Below the pieces are notes generated by a model that saw nothing but the letters and a program-made list of their open reading frames with translations, was not told the DNA's origin and did no database searches. The translations under genes and the position numbers were made by a program. From NCBI GenBank assembly GCA_016787565.1, contig JAEUUG010000011.1, forward strand, positions 1-64,000: a stretch of DNA of 64,000 nt, given 5' to 3'. Below are positions 1-8,582 of this stretch, piece after piece (the stretch's first letter is position 1; the number at the start of each line of letters is the position of its first letter). The DNA comes from Cyclobacteriaceae bacterium (GTDB lineage Bacteria > Bacteroidota > Bacteroidia > Cytophagales > Cyclobacteriaceae).

Positions 1-131
1 ATTCAATGAACGTTCTATCCCAATAGTCTCCCATCAGAATAATTGTAGTCTCTAAACTCTCTCTCAAGACCATCTAAAATCCAAAACTCCAATATCCTCT
101 CCCAAATCAGCCTCCTACCGTTTTGGGAGTG

Positions 132-162
132 CAAAGGTATATATCGGTACACAACAAAGCAA
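132..162 (-). promoter_or_regulatory. Bacteroidota-type promoter pointing off the left edge
   Basis: On the minus strand there is a perfect -7 box TACCTTTG (132-139) and, 20 bases upstream of it, TTG at 160-162. This fits the Bacteroidota consensus TTTG-N19-TAnnTTTG. It would start a leftward transcript whose gene lies beyond the window start; bases 1-131 would be its untranslated leader. No complete gene is seen in 1-187. Confidence 0.5.
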
Positions 163-187
163 GTCTGTTGCAAAAATATTTTTAGAC

Positions 188-1465
188 TTAAGTGTTTTGT
201 CTGTACACGGTTTGCGTACGGTCTGGGCCTGTGGATATTAGGGTGATTGGAACGCCAAGTTGCTTTTCTAAAAAATCAATGTAATTCCTGAGCTCAGCAG
301 GCATAGAATCCTCAGAAATTTCAGAGAGAGAAGTATTCCAGCCCTTTAACTCAACATAAATGGGTGTAATTTTTTCATTCACCAATTCATATGGAACCAT
401 TTCGGTAACTGTGCCATCTGCCAACTCGTATTTGGTGCAAATTTTTATGGTTTGAAAAATATTCAACACATCCGCCTTCATCATTAACAATTGGGTAACA
501 CCGTTGATCATGATGGAGTATTTTAATGATGGAAGATCAATCCATCCACACCGTCTGGGTCTTCCAGTGGTCGAACCGAATTCATTTCCTTCTTTTCGCA
601 TAAGTTCGCCTTGCTCATCCAAAAGTTCTGTTGGAAAAGGGCCGCTTCCCACCCTGGTGCTATACGCTTTGAAAATTCCATAAACCTCACCAATATGGCG
701 AGGGGCAACTCCCAGGCCTGTACAAGCCCCTGCTGTCACGGTATTGGAACTGGTTACAAAAGGATAACTTCCAAAGTCAATATCTAACAAGGCACCCTGG
801 GCACCTTCAGCCAGGATTGTTGATCCCTCCTTTAACTCCTTATTAAGGAAATACTCACTTTCAATCAGGTTAAATTGCTTTAAAAAATTAACGGCCTCCA
901 TGAACTGAACTTCCAACTCATCCCAGTTAAACTGAATGTCATGGTCTTTCAATATTTTAAAATGAATGTCTGCAAGCTTTTGAAATTTTTCTTTGAATCT
1001 ATCCGATAGAATATCACCAACACGTAAACCCTGGCGCCCTATTTTATCCTGATAGGTTGGACCGATGCCCTTTAACGTGGACCCAATTTTATCAACGCCC
1101 TTTGCTTTTTCATAGGCCTGGTCTAATAGCCGATGTGTCGGGAGTATGAGTGTTGCCTTCTTGGAAATATATAGGTTGGCCTTAACGTTCAGGTTGTACT
1201 TGCTGAGTTTTTCAATTTCTGCTTTAAAAATAACCGGATCCAGCACCACGCCATTTCCGATAACATTACGCGTTTTCTCTCTGAAGATACCAGAAGGAAT
1301 CTGATGCAGAACATGTTTAATTCCATCGAACTCCAATGTATGACCAGCATTGGGGCCTCCCTGAAAACGCGCAACAACATCATACTTAGGCGCCAACACA
1401 TCAACGATTTTACCCTTACCCTCATCGCCCCACTGAAGCCCTAACAAAACATCAACTTTCGACAT
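188..1465 (-). CDS. purA: Adenylosuccinate synthetase PurA
   Basis: Joins IMP and aspartate using GTP to form adenylosuccinate, the first committed step from IMP to AMP, in the cytosol. The 425-residue length is normal for the family. The N-terminal GDEGKGK P-loop is at residues 13-19 with the catalytic Asp14, and the NAGHT motif with His42 follows. The signature GIGPTYQDK and the TTGRPRRCGW region near residue 300 are intact. The gene is the last of a tight leftward unit fur-STAS-purA: only three bases separate its start from the STAS gene, so it is very probably cotranscribed with them. Identification is near certain. Confidence 0.98.
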   Translation of the reverse strand: MSKVDVLLGLQWGDEGKGKIVDVLAPKYDVVARFQGGPNAGHTLEFDGIKHVLHQIPSGIFREKTRNVIGNGVVLDPVIFKAEIEKLSKYNLNVKANLYISKKATLILPTHRLLDQAYEKAKGVDKIGSTLKGIGPTYQDKIGRQGLRVGDILSDRFKEKFQKLADIHFKILKDHDIQFNWDELEVQFMEAVNFLKQFNLIESEYFLNKELKEGSTILAEGAQGALLDIDFGSYPFVTSSNTVTAGACTGLGVAPRHIGEVYGIFKAYSTRVGSGPFPTELLDEQGELMRKEGNEFGSTTGRPRRCGWIDLPSLKYSIMINGVTQLLMMKADVLNIFQTIKICTKYELADGTVTEMVPYELVNEKITPIYVELKGWNTSLSEISEDSMPAELRNYIDFLEKQLGVPITLISTGPDRTQTVYRQNT

Positions 1466-1468
1466 GAC

Positions 1469-1810
1469 TTATTTTTTTGAGATTTTCGAAACTTCTTCTT
1501 CGCTCTGCACAATCTGAAAAATGGCATTCAGCTTGGTTATAACCAACAGTTTCTGAACACTTTCGGACGGTTTCATGAGGTACACTTCACCGCCCTTGTT
1601 TCTGAACTTTGTGAGGATGGTAATTAGGACACCAATACCACTACTGTTGATATACCGCAATTCGGAAATATCAATTAAGCAGGATATTACGCTTTGATTA
1701 ATTGAATTATTGACGACCTCCATTAAACTCACTCCATTATTCTCTCCGATCAGATCTCCAGAAAGACGGATGATCAATAAACTGTTTTTTATTTCGTGTT
1801 TAAATACCAT
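1469..1810 (-). CDS. STAS-domain protein (anti-sigma factor antagonist-like)
   Basis: A single STAS domain fills the 113 residues. The loop ELRYINSSGIGVL (around residues 49-61) carries the serine pair that in SpoIIAA-type antagonists is phosphorylated by a partner anti-sigma kinase. The family typically binds an HPK-type anti-sigma factor and releases a sigma factor, or acts inside a phosphatase-driven signalling switch; no kinase or phosphatase partner is encoded nearby. It lies between fur (15 bases upstream) and purA (3 bases downstream), all leftward. Its partner and output cannot be read from this sequence. The STAS fold call is strong, the regulatory role is by family. Confidence 0.85.
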   Translation of the reverse strand: MVFKHEIKNSLLIIRLSGDLIGENNGVSLMEVVNNSINQSVISCLIDISELRYINSSGIGVLITILTKFRNKGGEVYLMKPSESVQKLLVITKLNAIFQIVQSEEEVSKISKK

Positions 1811-1825
1811 AATGCGTTACTAAAA

Positions 1826-2296
1826 TCAATGAGATTCTTTTCGGTTTTCGCAATTAACTTTTGTACATGTTGCATATAGAATCAGCGAATGATGCAATAC
1901 GTTAAACTGAAGAATTTCTTCAACCGTATTCTGAATATTCTGAATACGGGGATCGCAAAATTCAACCACCTTGTGGCAATCGGTGCAGATTAAATGGTCG
2001 TGTTGCTTATAACCATACGACTTTTCATACTGTGCCAAGTTTTTACCAAACTGATGTTTACTGACAAGATCGCATTCTACCAATAAATCCAATGTATTGT
2101 ACACTGTTGCCCGGCTAACCCTGTAATTCTTATTTTTCATACTGATGTAGAGTGATTCCACATCAAAGTGTCCATCGCGTGAATAGATCTCCTCCAATAT
2201 AGCGTAACGCTCAGGCGTTTTACGCAACTCTTTATTTTCCAGGTAGGCTGTGAAAATTTTCTTTACCTCTTCGAATATCTTAGGATTCAGCGCCAT
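1826..2296 (-). CDS. Fur family transcriptional regulator
   Basis: A metal- or peroxide-sensing winged-helix repressor of 156 residues. The DNA-binding half holds the helix around [12 protein letters not shown]; the dimerisation half has the metal motif [11 protein letters not shown], followed by a C-terminal CTKVNC pair that fits the structural zinc site. I chose the ATG at 2294-2296 (protein [10 protein letters not shown]): the frame is open for 29 more residues upstream, but that extension is hydrophobic and Cys-rich and unlike any Fur protein. Whether it senses iron, zinc or peroxide cannot be told by eye. It is first in a leftward unit with the STAS gene and purA. Confidence 0.92.
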   Translation of the reverse strand: MALNPKIFEEVKKIFTAYLENKELRKTPERYAILEEIYSRDGHFDVESLYISMKNKNYRVSRATVYNTLDLLVECDLVSKHQFGKNLAQYEKSYGYKQHDHLICTDCHKVVEFCDPRIQNIQNTVEEILQFNVLHHSLILYATCTKVNCENRKESH

Positions 2297-2388
2297 GGTG
2301 TTTTGCGGGGCAAAGATAATCAGGATTAATGATTTACAACGCCATTGACAAAGTAGACAAATTGACAAAAATGTAGTAGGCAAAATGG

Positions 2389-2428
2389 GTTTCCGTTTCT
2401 AGATGCCAGTTACCCGGTAAACGGAAAC
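2389..2428 (-). terminator. Inverted repeat downstream of spoT
   Basis: GTTTCCGTTT at 2389-2398 pairs perfectly with AAACGGAAAC at 2419-2428, and the loop can pair further (GTTACC/GGTAAC). It lies 8 bases past the stop codon of the leftward spoT gene and before fur. There is no clear T-run, so rho-independent activity is uncertain. Confidence 0.4.
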
Positions 2429-2435
2429 AACTAAT

Positions 2436-4655
2436 CTATTCCTTTGAATCAAATCGACTGGCCTTGACTACGCCTTCTACCTGTTGAAGTTTGCTGATGA
2501 GTTGCTCTAAATGCCGGGTATCGTTGACATACAGCATAATTTCTCCTTCAAATATTCCCGAATCCGTATGAATAGACATGGAACTCATGTTCACCTTTAG
2601 CTCATCTGAGATTACTTTCGTGACATCATTGATCAAACCCACCCTATCCGTTCCCCGTATGCGCAGGCCGGTTAAAAAGGCAACTTCATGTTGTGAAGTC
2701 CATTTTGCCTTAACGACCCGATTACCATGTTGAGACAGCAACTCCGGTGCATTCGGGCAATTTGTCCGGTGAATTTTAATGCCTTCACTAACCGTAACAA
2801 ACCCAAAAACATCATCACCCGGAATTGGCGTACAACACTTGGCAAGTTTGTAGTCCACCACATCCATATCTTCACCGATGAGTAAAATATCTTCATAGCG
2901 CCCCTTTGCTCTCGTGATCTCCTGTTCAATCACTTTACCATCCGCAGCAGGGAGATTGGGTTTATTCCTGATGGCGGAAGCAGGTTTGTTTTCAGCAAAC
3001 TTCTTGATATCCGCGGTGGCAATAAAACCACTGCCGACCCGGTGGTACAAATCAAAATTTGTAGGAGCCTTGAAATACTCACGCATTTGCTCGAGCAATT
3101 GCTGGTTAGGCTCTTCCTTCAATTGACGCAACTTTCTAAATACAATTTCCTTTCCTTCGTCTGCCGATTTTCTTTTGACCTCCTTGAGCTCATCCTTAAT
3201 TCTTGATTTTGCTTTTGAGCTCACCACAAACCGAAGCCAATCCTCGTGAGGCTTTTGCTTCTGGGAAGTCAGGATCTCAATCTGATCACCATTTTTAAGG
3301 ACATAGTTGATTGGGACTAGTTTGTTGTTCACTTTCGCCCCGATACATTTGGAGCCCACCTGCGAATGAATTTCAAAAGCAAAGTCGAGGGCTGTAGCAC
3401 CATAGGGCAATGTTTTTAATTCACCACGCGGGGTGAATACAAATACCTCTTCGCTGAAAAGATTGCCTCGGAAATCATCAACAAAATCTAACGCGGAGTG
3501 ATTATTCTGTTCCAACAGGTCGCGTACCCGGGCAAGCCATTTCTCAAGGTTGGATTCTGCCGTTGAGTTGCTGTCTTTGTATTTCCAATGTGCGGCATAT
3601 CCTTTTTCAGCGATTTCATCCATGCGCTTAGTCCGAATCTGTACCTCCACCCACTGGCCATTCTTCGCCATTACGGTGGTATGCAGTGACTCATAGCCGT
3701 TTCCTTTCGGTGTGCTTATCCAATCGCGCAGGCGATCGGGGTTTGGAGTGTAATAATCTGTTACAATGGAATAAACTTGCCAGCATAACGCCTTTTCATG
3801 CTCGGGTGGAGTATCCAGGATAATACGTATCGCGAACAAATCATAAACTTCTTCAAATGGAATATTCTGCTTTCGCATTTTATTCCAAATGGAGTAAATC
3901 GACTTTGGCCGCCCTTTGATCTCGTATTCAATTTTTAATTTATCAAGTTCATCTTTAATAGGCACCATAAACTGTTTAATGAACTTTGCGCGAGCAGTAC
4001 GCGTGGCATCAATATTTTCCGCTATGGAACTATAAACAATCCGGTCAGTAAAACGCAAGTAAAGATCCTCCAACTCTGTTTTAATGGCATTAAGACCCAG
4101 ACGGTGAGCCAATGGGGCATACAGGTATATGGTTTCATTGGCTACCTTCAATTGTTTAGGGCGGGGCATGCTATCGAGAGTGCGCATGTTATGCAACCTA
4201 TCTGCCAACTTGATGAGAATTACCCGAACATCTTCCGAAAGCGTGAAGAGCATCTTTCGAAAATTCTCTGCCTGTTGGGAGGTTCCGTATTCGAAAACAC
4301 CACGGATTTTTGTAAGACCATCAATAATCTTGGCGATTTTTTTTCCGAACATCCGCTCAATGTCCGCCAGTTCGATATCGGTGTCTTCTACCACATCGTG
4401 CATCAGCGCTGCAATAATGGAGGTCGTTCCAAGGCCAATCTCCTCCACACAGATTTCAGCCACAGCCAATGGATGAAAAATAAATGGCTCTCCCGATTTT
4501 CTGCGCATATCCTTGTGCGCCTCGAGGCTAATGGTGAAAGCCTTTTTTATGAGTTTGGCATCCCCTTCTTTCAGAATGGGCTTTGCCTTCCGTAATAATC
4601 TCCTGTATCGTCCGATGATTTCCTTTTTCTCCTGCTCAGCATCTATTACCATCAT
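2436..4655 (-). CDS. spoT: Bifunctional (p)ppGpp synthetase/hydrolase (RelA/SpoT family)
   Basis: Makes and degrades the stringent-response alarmone (p)ppGpp. The 739 residues show the full long-RSH order: HD hydrolase domain with HPLAVAE and the HD pair at residues 86-87 followed by ED at 90-91; synthetase domain with GRPKSIYSIW and GYESLHTTV; TGS domain around residues 405-465; the conserved Cys pair of KCCTPIPGDD; and a C-terminal ACT/RRM domain. The intact HD motif argues for hydrolase activity, so it is bifunctional (Rel/SpoT type) rather than RelA. Two ATG codons are adjacent at the start. It is the only RSH protein in the window and is transcribed away from the tRNA-Leu gene. Confidence 0.96.
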   Translation of the reverse strand: MMVIDAEQEKKEIIGRYRRLLRKAKPILKEGDAKLIKKAFTISLEAHKDMRRKSGEPFIFHPLAVAEICVEEIGLGTTSIIAALMHDVVEDTDIELADIERMFGKKIAKIIDGLTKIRGVFEYGTSQQAENFRKMLFTLSEDVRVILIKLADRLHNMRTLDSMPRPKQLKVANETIYLYAPLAHRLGLNAIKTELEDLYLRFTDRIVYSSIAENIDATRTARAKFIKQFMVPIKDELDKLKIEYEIKGRPKSIYSIWNKMRKQNIPFEEVYDLFAIRIILDTPPEHEKALCWQVYSIVTDYYTPNPDRLRDWISTPKGNGYESLHTTVMAKNGQWVEVQIRTKRMDEIAEKGYAAHWKYKDSNSTAESNLEKWLARVRDLLEQNNHSALDFVDDFRGNLFSEEVFVFTPRGELKTLPYGATALDFAFEIHSQVGSKCIGAKVNNKLVPINYVLKNGDQIEILTSQKQKPHEDWLRFVVSSKAKSRIKDELKEVKRKSADEGKEIVFRKLRQLKEEPNQQLLEQMREYFKAPTNFDLYHRVGSGFIATADIKKFAENKPASAIRNKPNLPAADGKVIEQEITRAKGRYEDILLIGEDMDVVDYKLAKCCTPIPGDDVFGFVTVSEGIKIHRTNCPNAPELLSQHGNRVVKAKWTSQHEVAFLTGLRIRGTDRVGLINDVTKVISDELKVNMSSMSIHTDSGIFEGEIMLYVNDTRHLEQLISKLQQVEGVVKASRFDSKE

Positions 4656-4764
4656 TGATTTCTGTCTTTATTATTGGATTTTAGTGTAGAATGTCAACAT
4701 TTTGAGGTTTAGAATGAGTTTTTATTAAACCCCATCAAACTATTCTTTATTTGTGAATAATCTA

Positions 4765-4772
4765 TAAATTTG
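4765..4772 (+). promoter_or_regulatory. -7 box of the tRNA-Leu promoter
   Basis: TAAATTTG matches the Bacteroidota -7 consensus TAnnTTTG and lies 10 bases before the first base of the tRNA. No TTTG is found at the usual 19-base spacing upstream, so only the -7 element is supported. Confidence 0.5.
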
Positions 4773-4782
4773 CGCTCCTTTC

Positions 4783-4864
4783 GCGGATGTGGCGTAATTG
4801 GTAGCCGCGCCAGACTTAGGATCTGGTGCCGCAAGGCGTGGGGGTTCGAGTCCCTCCATCCGCA
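4783..4864 (+). tRNA. tRNA-Leu (anticodon UAG)
   Basis: The acceptor stem GCGGATG (4783-4789) pairs perfectly with CATCCGC (4857-4863), with discriminator A at 4864. The anticodon stem CCAGA/TCTGG (4810-4814 and 4822-4826) encloses the loop CTTAGGA, giving anticodon UAG at 4817-4819. A long variable arm and the T-loop GGTTCGAGTCC are present, as expected for a class II leucine tRNA. CCA is not encoded. It reads CUN leucine codons. Confidence 0.97.
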
Positions 4865-4870
4865 CGGCAG

Positions 4871-4910
4871 AACCCTCGATACCAGTAACTTTTCTCGGGT
4901 ATTGAGGGTT
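4871..4910 (+). terminator. Hairpin after tRNA-Leu
   Basis: AACCCTCGATACC (4871-4883) pairs with GGTATTGAGGGTT (4898-4910), 13 base pairs with one G-U, loop of 14. It starts 7 bases after the tRNA and ends 38 bases before trigger factor. No strong T-run follows, so it may be a tRNA 3' processing/termination signal or a leader element for the next gene. Confidence 0.55.
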
Positions 4911-4948
4911 CTTGATTTATCGAAGAAAAACAACAAACGTTTTAAGTT

Positions 4949-6301
4949 TTGGAAATAACACTAAACAAAAAGAGTAACACTGAAGGTCTTATTAAAATTA
5001 AGCTAACCGAAGGTGATTATCAACCCAGCGTTGAAGAAAAAGTTAGGGATTATGCCCGTAAAGCTACCATCAAGGGCTTTCGTCAGGGCAAGGTTCCAAC
5101 CGGAGTAATCAAGAAGATGTTTGGTAAATCCATCTTGGCAGATGAAATCAATCATTTGCTATCGCACAAGTTATCCGACTATATCAAAGACAACAAACTG
5201 AAAATTTTGGGTGACCCGCTGCCGAACCACGACAAGGCTGGTCAAATTGATTGGGAAACTCAAAAAGATTTTGAATTTGAGTACCAGATCGGAATGGTGG
5301 AAGACTTTAGTTATGAGTTATCGCCAAAAGTAAAAGTAAAATCGTATCCTATTGAGGTAGATAAGAAGGTAATTGACGAGACTGTTGCTGATCTTAAAAA
5401 ACGTTTTGGCAAAGTTAACTATCCTGAGACCAGTGAGTCGGCTGATAATCTCTATGGTAATCTTGAATCCAAAGAAGGCGAAACGCCTTTCAAAAAGGAG
5501 TACGCTTTTATTGAAGTAGAAAAGGTTGACAAAAAAGAACAAAAGAAATTCATTGGACTCAAGAAAGAGGATATTGTTGAGTTTGATGTTACTCAAATCT
5601 TTTCAGATGAAAGTCTGAAAGCTCAATTGTTGGGGATTTCCATAGAAGAAGCCAATGCGGTTAAGGGCACTTTTACCTTTAAAGTAAATACAATCAGTCG
5701 TGTTGAACCTGCTGAAATCAATACGGAACTATTCGATCGTGTTTTTGGAAAGGACGTTGTGAAGTCAGAAGATGAATTCATCACCAAAATAAAAGAGACG
5801 ATTGGTGAGAATTACAAACGTGAGGCCGATCATTTTCTGGAGCACCATATTGAGGACTATTTCATTGCGAACACCGCTATCAATATGCCGGAAGATTTCC
5901 TGAAGAAATGGTTGAAAAGCACCAACGAAGGCCAAGTAACGGATGCCGTACTGGATTCTGAATTCAGTTCCTACTCCCGCGGCCTAAAGTGGGATCTTAT
6001 CAAGAACAGGATTGCAGAAGACAACCAGATTAAAGTTGAGGCTGACGAGGTTAAGAACAAAGCCAAGGAAATGATTATTGCACAGTTTGGTGGACAGGCC
6101 TTTGCCGAACAAATCAGTGATAAACTGGACGGCATTGCGGATAATTACCTGGCTAACGAAAATGGTCAGAACTTCATGAAGCTGTACAATCAGATTCGAA
6201 ATGAAAAAATCATGAGCCATGTCAAAAGTAACATCACTATTCAGGAAAAGAATGTTACCGTAGAAGAGTTCAAGAAGATTGTTGAAGAACACAAGCACTA
6301 G
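4949..6301 (+). CDS. tig: Trigger factor, ribosome-associated chaperone
   Basis: Binds the ribosome near the peptide exit tunnel and shields nascent chains; the family also has peptidyl-prolyl isomerase activity. The 450-residue protein has the ribosome-binding signature GFRQGKVP at residues 43-50. Its central PPIase region is divergent, as is usual in Bacteroidota. The start is a TTG at 4949: an in-frame stop (4943-4945) lies just two codons upstream and the first in-frame ATG is at residue 57, after the ribosome-binding motif, so no ATG start can give a functional protein. It precedes clpP and clpX, the standard tig-clpP-clpX protein quality-control cluster, but a strong terminator separates it from clpP. 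Confidence 0.95.
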   Translation: MEITLNKKSNTEGLIKIKLTEGDYQPSVEEKVRDYARKATIKGFRQGKVPTGVIKKMFGKSILADEINHLLSHKLSDYIKDNKLKILGDPLPNHDKAGQIDWETQKDFEFEYQIGMVEDFSYELSPKVKVKSYPIEVDKKVIDETVADLKKRFGKVNYPETSESADNLYGNLESKEGETPFKKEYAFIEVEKVDKKEQKKFIGLKKEDIVEFDVTQIFSDESLKAQLLGISIEEANAVKGTFTFKVNTISRVEPAEINTELFDRVFGKDVVKSEDEFITKIKETIGENYKREADHFLEHHIEDYFIANTAINMPEDFLKKWLKSTNEGQVTDAVLDSEFSSYSRGLKWDLIKNRIAEDNQIKVEADEVKNKAKEMIIAQFGGQAFAEQISDKLDGIADNYLANENGQNFMKLYNQIRNEKIMSHVKSNITIQEKNVTVEEFKKIVEEHKH

Positions 6302-6349
6302 TGGTGGTCTCAGCATCACCCACTACAATATAATTCCATACAAATCGTC

Positions 6350-6395
6350 AATGGTTTTAGTCCGATAATTTAATCGGATTAAAACCATTTTTCAT
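6350..6395 (+). terminator. Rho-independent terminator of tig
   Basis: A 17-base-pair stem (6350-6366 with 6373-6389, one G-U pair) closes a six-base loop and runs straight into a T-rich tail ending TTTTTCATTT. It lies about 50 bases after the trigger factor stop, so tig and clpP are probably separate transcripts. Confidence 0.85.
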
Positions 6396-6427
6396 TTAAC
6401 AGGGTTAAAGGCATAAAAGGTTGGAAT

Positions 6428-6457
6428 TTTGAAACCGGATAGCTAAGATTACCTTAT
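6428..6457 (+). promoter_or_regulatory. Possible clpP promoter
   Basis: TTTG at 6428-6431 followed after 18 bases by TACCTTAT (6450-6457), which matches TAnnTTTG in six of eight positions. It sits between the tig terminator and the clpP start, the only space available for a clpP promoter. Confidence 0.35.
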
Positions 6458-6500
6458 TTTCAACTTTAATCTAATCACTAAATTTCATTTACTTAAGAAT

Positions 6501-7178
6501 ATGAATAATAACAACGAATTCAGAAAGTATGCTGTCCATCATATGGGTATGAGTGGTAACACCATCGACAGCTATGCGCAGAAAATTGAAAATATGACGC
6601 AATACGTCATTGAAGAGCGTCCTGGTAACTTCCGCGCCATTGATGTATTTACGCGCCTGATCTCCGACAGGATTATCTTCCTGGGTATGGGTATTGATGA
6701 TCAAATTGCCAACCTTATCCAGGCTCAACTACTGTTTCTGGAGTCTTCCGATCCCAAAAAAGACATTATCATGTATATTAATAGTCCGGGAGGATCCGTT
6801 TATGCCGGTCTGGGTATTTATGATACCATGCAGTACATCAATCCGGATGTGGCCACCATTTGTACCGGACTTGCCGCATCGATGGGCGCTGTATTATTAA
6901 CAGCAGGAGCAGCTAAGAAGCGATCTGCCCTTACTCATTCCCGAATTATGATTCACCAGCCCATGAGCGGAATGCAAGGTCAGGCTTCCGACATGGAAAT
7001 TTCCCTGCGCCAGACACTGGAAGTAAAAAAGGATTTGTACAATATCCTGGCATCGCACAGTGGGCAGAAATACGAAAAAATTGAGAAGGATTCCGACCGT
7101 GATTATTGGATGAGAGCCCCTGAAGCTAAGGAATATGGCCTTATTGACGAGGTTTTAGAGCGCAAGAAGACGAAGTAA
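6501..7178 (+). CDS. clpP: ATP-dependent Clp protease proteolytic subunit ClpP
   Basis: Serine peptidase that forms the double-heptamer degradation chamber working with ClpX or ClpA/C. The catalytic triad is visible: Ser127 in GLAASMGAV, His152 in RIMIHQPM and Asp201 in DSDRDYWM. The 225-residue length is typical for Bacteroidota ClpP, with an N-terminal region likely processed on maturation. It is followed by clpX on the same strand after 108 bases. Separated from tig by a strong terminator. Identification is near certain. Confidence 0.98.
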   Translation: MNNNNEFRKYAVHHMGMSGNTIDSYAQKIENMTQYVIEERPGNFRAIDVFTRLISDRIIFLGMGIDDQIANLIQAQLLFLESSDPKKDIIMYINSPGGSVYAGLGIYDTMQYINPDVATICTGLAASMGAVLLTAGAAKKRSALTHSRIMIHQPMSGMQGQASDMEISLRQTLEVKKDLYNILASHSGQKYEKIEKDSDRDYWMRAPEAKEYGLIDEVLERKKTK

Positions 7179-7217
7179 TGTGCCTCTTTTCAATGTGTCA
7201 TTGTGCCGATTTAATGG

Positions 7218-7225
7218 TACTTTTG
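7218..7225 (+). promoter_or_regulatory. -7 box upstream of clpX
   Basis: TACTTTTG matches TAnnTTTG exactly, 61 bases before the clpX ATG. No TTTG is present at the usual upstream distance. It may let clpX be expressed separately from clpP. An imperfect inverted repeat surrounds it (7191-7207 against 7250-7266, two mismatches). Confidence 0.4.
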
Positions 7226-7286
7226 TAACGCTGTTGCTTTCCTTTCAGGGGCACATTGACGCATTGGCAATTGACTAATTAATTTT

Positions 7287-8519
7287 ATGGCGGAAGTAAC
7301 CTGTTCATTTTGCGGAAGAAATAAAAAGGATGTTGACCTGATGATTTCAGGTATTCATGCCCATATCTGTGACAAATGTGTTACACAGGCCAGCCAGATT
7401 CTACAGGAAGAAAAAAAGAATAAAACGGAATCTGGGTTTTCGCCCAACTTCAAATTGATCAAACCAAAGGAGATCAAGACCTTCCTGGATGAATATGTTA
7501 TCGGGCAGGATGAGGCTAAAAAAATCATGTCCGTGGCGGTATACAATCATTACAAAAGATTGACGCAACGGAAACTTGACAACGAGGTTACAATTGAAAA
7601 GTCAAACATCATCATGGTGGGCGAAACCGGAACCGGTAAGACCTATCTCGCCCGTACACTCGCCAAATTATTACAAGTACCGTTTTGCATTGCCGATGCT
7701 ACCGTTTTGACAGAAGCCGGTTATGTGGGTGAAGATGTTGAAAGCATTTTGACGCGACTGCTACAGGCAGCTGACTATAATGTAGAAGCAGCCGAGCGGG
7801 GCATCGTTTATATTGATGAGATTGATAAGATAGCACGTAAATCCGATAACCCTTCCATCACCCGCGATGTGAGCGGTGAGGGTGTTCAGCAAGCGCTGTT
7901 AAAGTTGCTGGAAGGCACCGCAGTTAATGTTCCCCCGCAAGGCGGAAGAAAACATCCGGATCAAAAGATGATTACGGTTAACACCGAAAATATTCTTTTC
8001 ATTTGTGGTGGTGCCTTTGAAGGAATAACTCGGTTTATTGGCAATCGTCTGAATACACGTCCACTTGGTTTTGCTTCAGCCGCTGACTTGCATCCCGGTG
8101 ATATTGATAAAGACAATTTACTGCAGTTCGTAACCGCACAGGACTTGAAGAGTTTCGGGCTCATACCCGAATTGATTGGGCGTTTGCCTGTCGTCTCATT
8201 TCTGAATCCACTTGACCGCAGTGCGTTGAGAAAAATTCTGGCAGAGCCCAAAAATGCACTGGTTAAGCAATACAAGAAATTGTTCGAGATGGAGAATATC
8301 GAACTGGAATTCAAAGAAGGTGCAGTTGATTTTATTGTTGAAAAGGCAATGGAATATAAACTAGGCGCGCGTGGATTGCGCAGCATTTGCGAAGCCATCA
8401 TCAACGATGCTATGTTTGAATTGCCCTCTGAAAAAGGTATAGAGAAACTCGTTATCAATCGCGCTTACGCGGAAGAAAAATTCAGCAAATCGCAGTATAG
8501 TAAGCTAAAAGTTGCTTAA
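7287..8519 (+). CDS. clpX: ATP-dependent Clp protease ATP-binding subunit ClpX
   Basis: AAA+ unfoldase that recognises tagged substrates and feeds them to ClpP. An N-terminal zinc-binding domain has Cys6, Cys9, Cys28 and Cys31. Walker A GETGTGKT is at residues 112-119, the pore loop GYVG follows, Walker B is IVYIDEIDK, and the ClpX-specific RKH loop (GGRKHPDQ) is present. The 410-residue length is normal. It lies directly downstream of clpP. Identification is near certain. Confidence 0.98.
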   Translation: MAEVTCSFCGRNKKDVDLMISGIHAHICDKCVTQASQILQEEKKNKTESGFSPNFKLIKPKEIKTFLDEYVIGQDEAKKIMSVAVYNHYKRLTQRKLDNEVTIEKSNIIMVGETGTGKTYLARTLAKLLQVPFCIADATVLTEAGYVGEDVESILTRLLQAADYNVEAAERGIVYIDEIDKIARKSDNPSITRDVSGEGVQQALLKLLEGTAVNVPPQGGRKHPDQKMITVNTENILFICGGAFEGITRFIGNRLNTRPLGFASAADLHPGDIDKDNLLQFVTAQDLKSFGLIPELIGRLPVVSFLNPLDRSALRKILAEPKNALVKQYKKLFEMENIELEFKEGAVDFIVEKAMEYKLGARGLRSICEAIINDAMFELPSEKGIEKLVINRAYAEEKFSKSQYSKLKVA

Positions 8520-8582
8520 TTGATTGCTGCTCGTGTCAAATCACTCAATGGGTTTATTTTTGGTAATTGAACATTGAGCACT

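Noticed and set aside
4104..4595. Long open frame on the plus strand opposite spoT (163 codons)
   Set aside because: It is antisense to the conserved synthetase/hydrolase coding sequence, has no family resemblance and no start-region signals.
4770..4958. Open frame across tRNA-Leu
   Set aside because: It is translated through the tRNA and its downstream hairpin; the tRNA fold explains the sequence.
8544..8578. Inverted repeat CTCAATG/CATTGAG between clpX and lpxB
   Set aside because: Only seven base pairs with a 21-base loop; too weak to call a bidirectional terminator.
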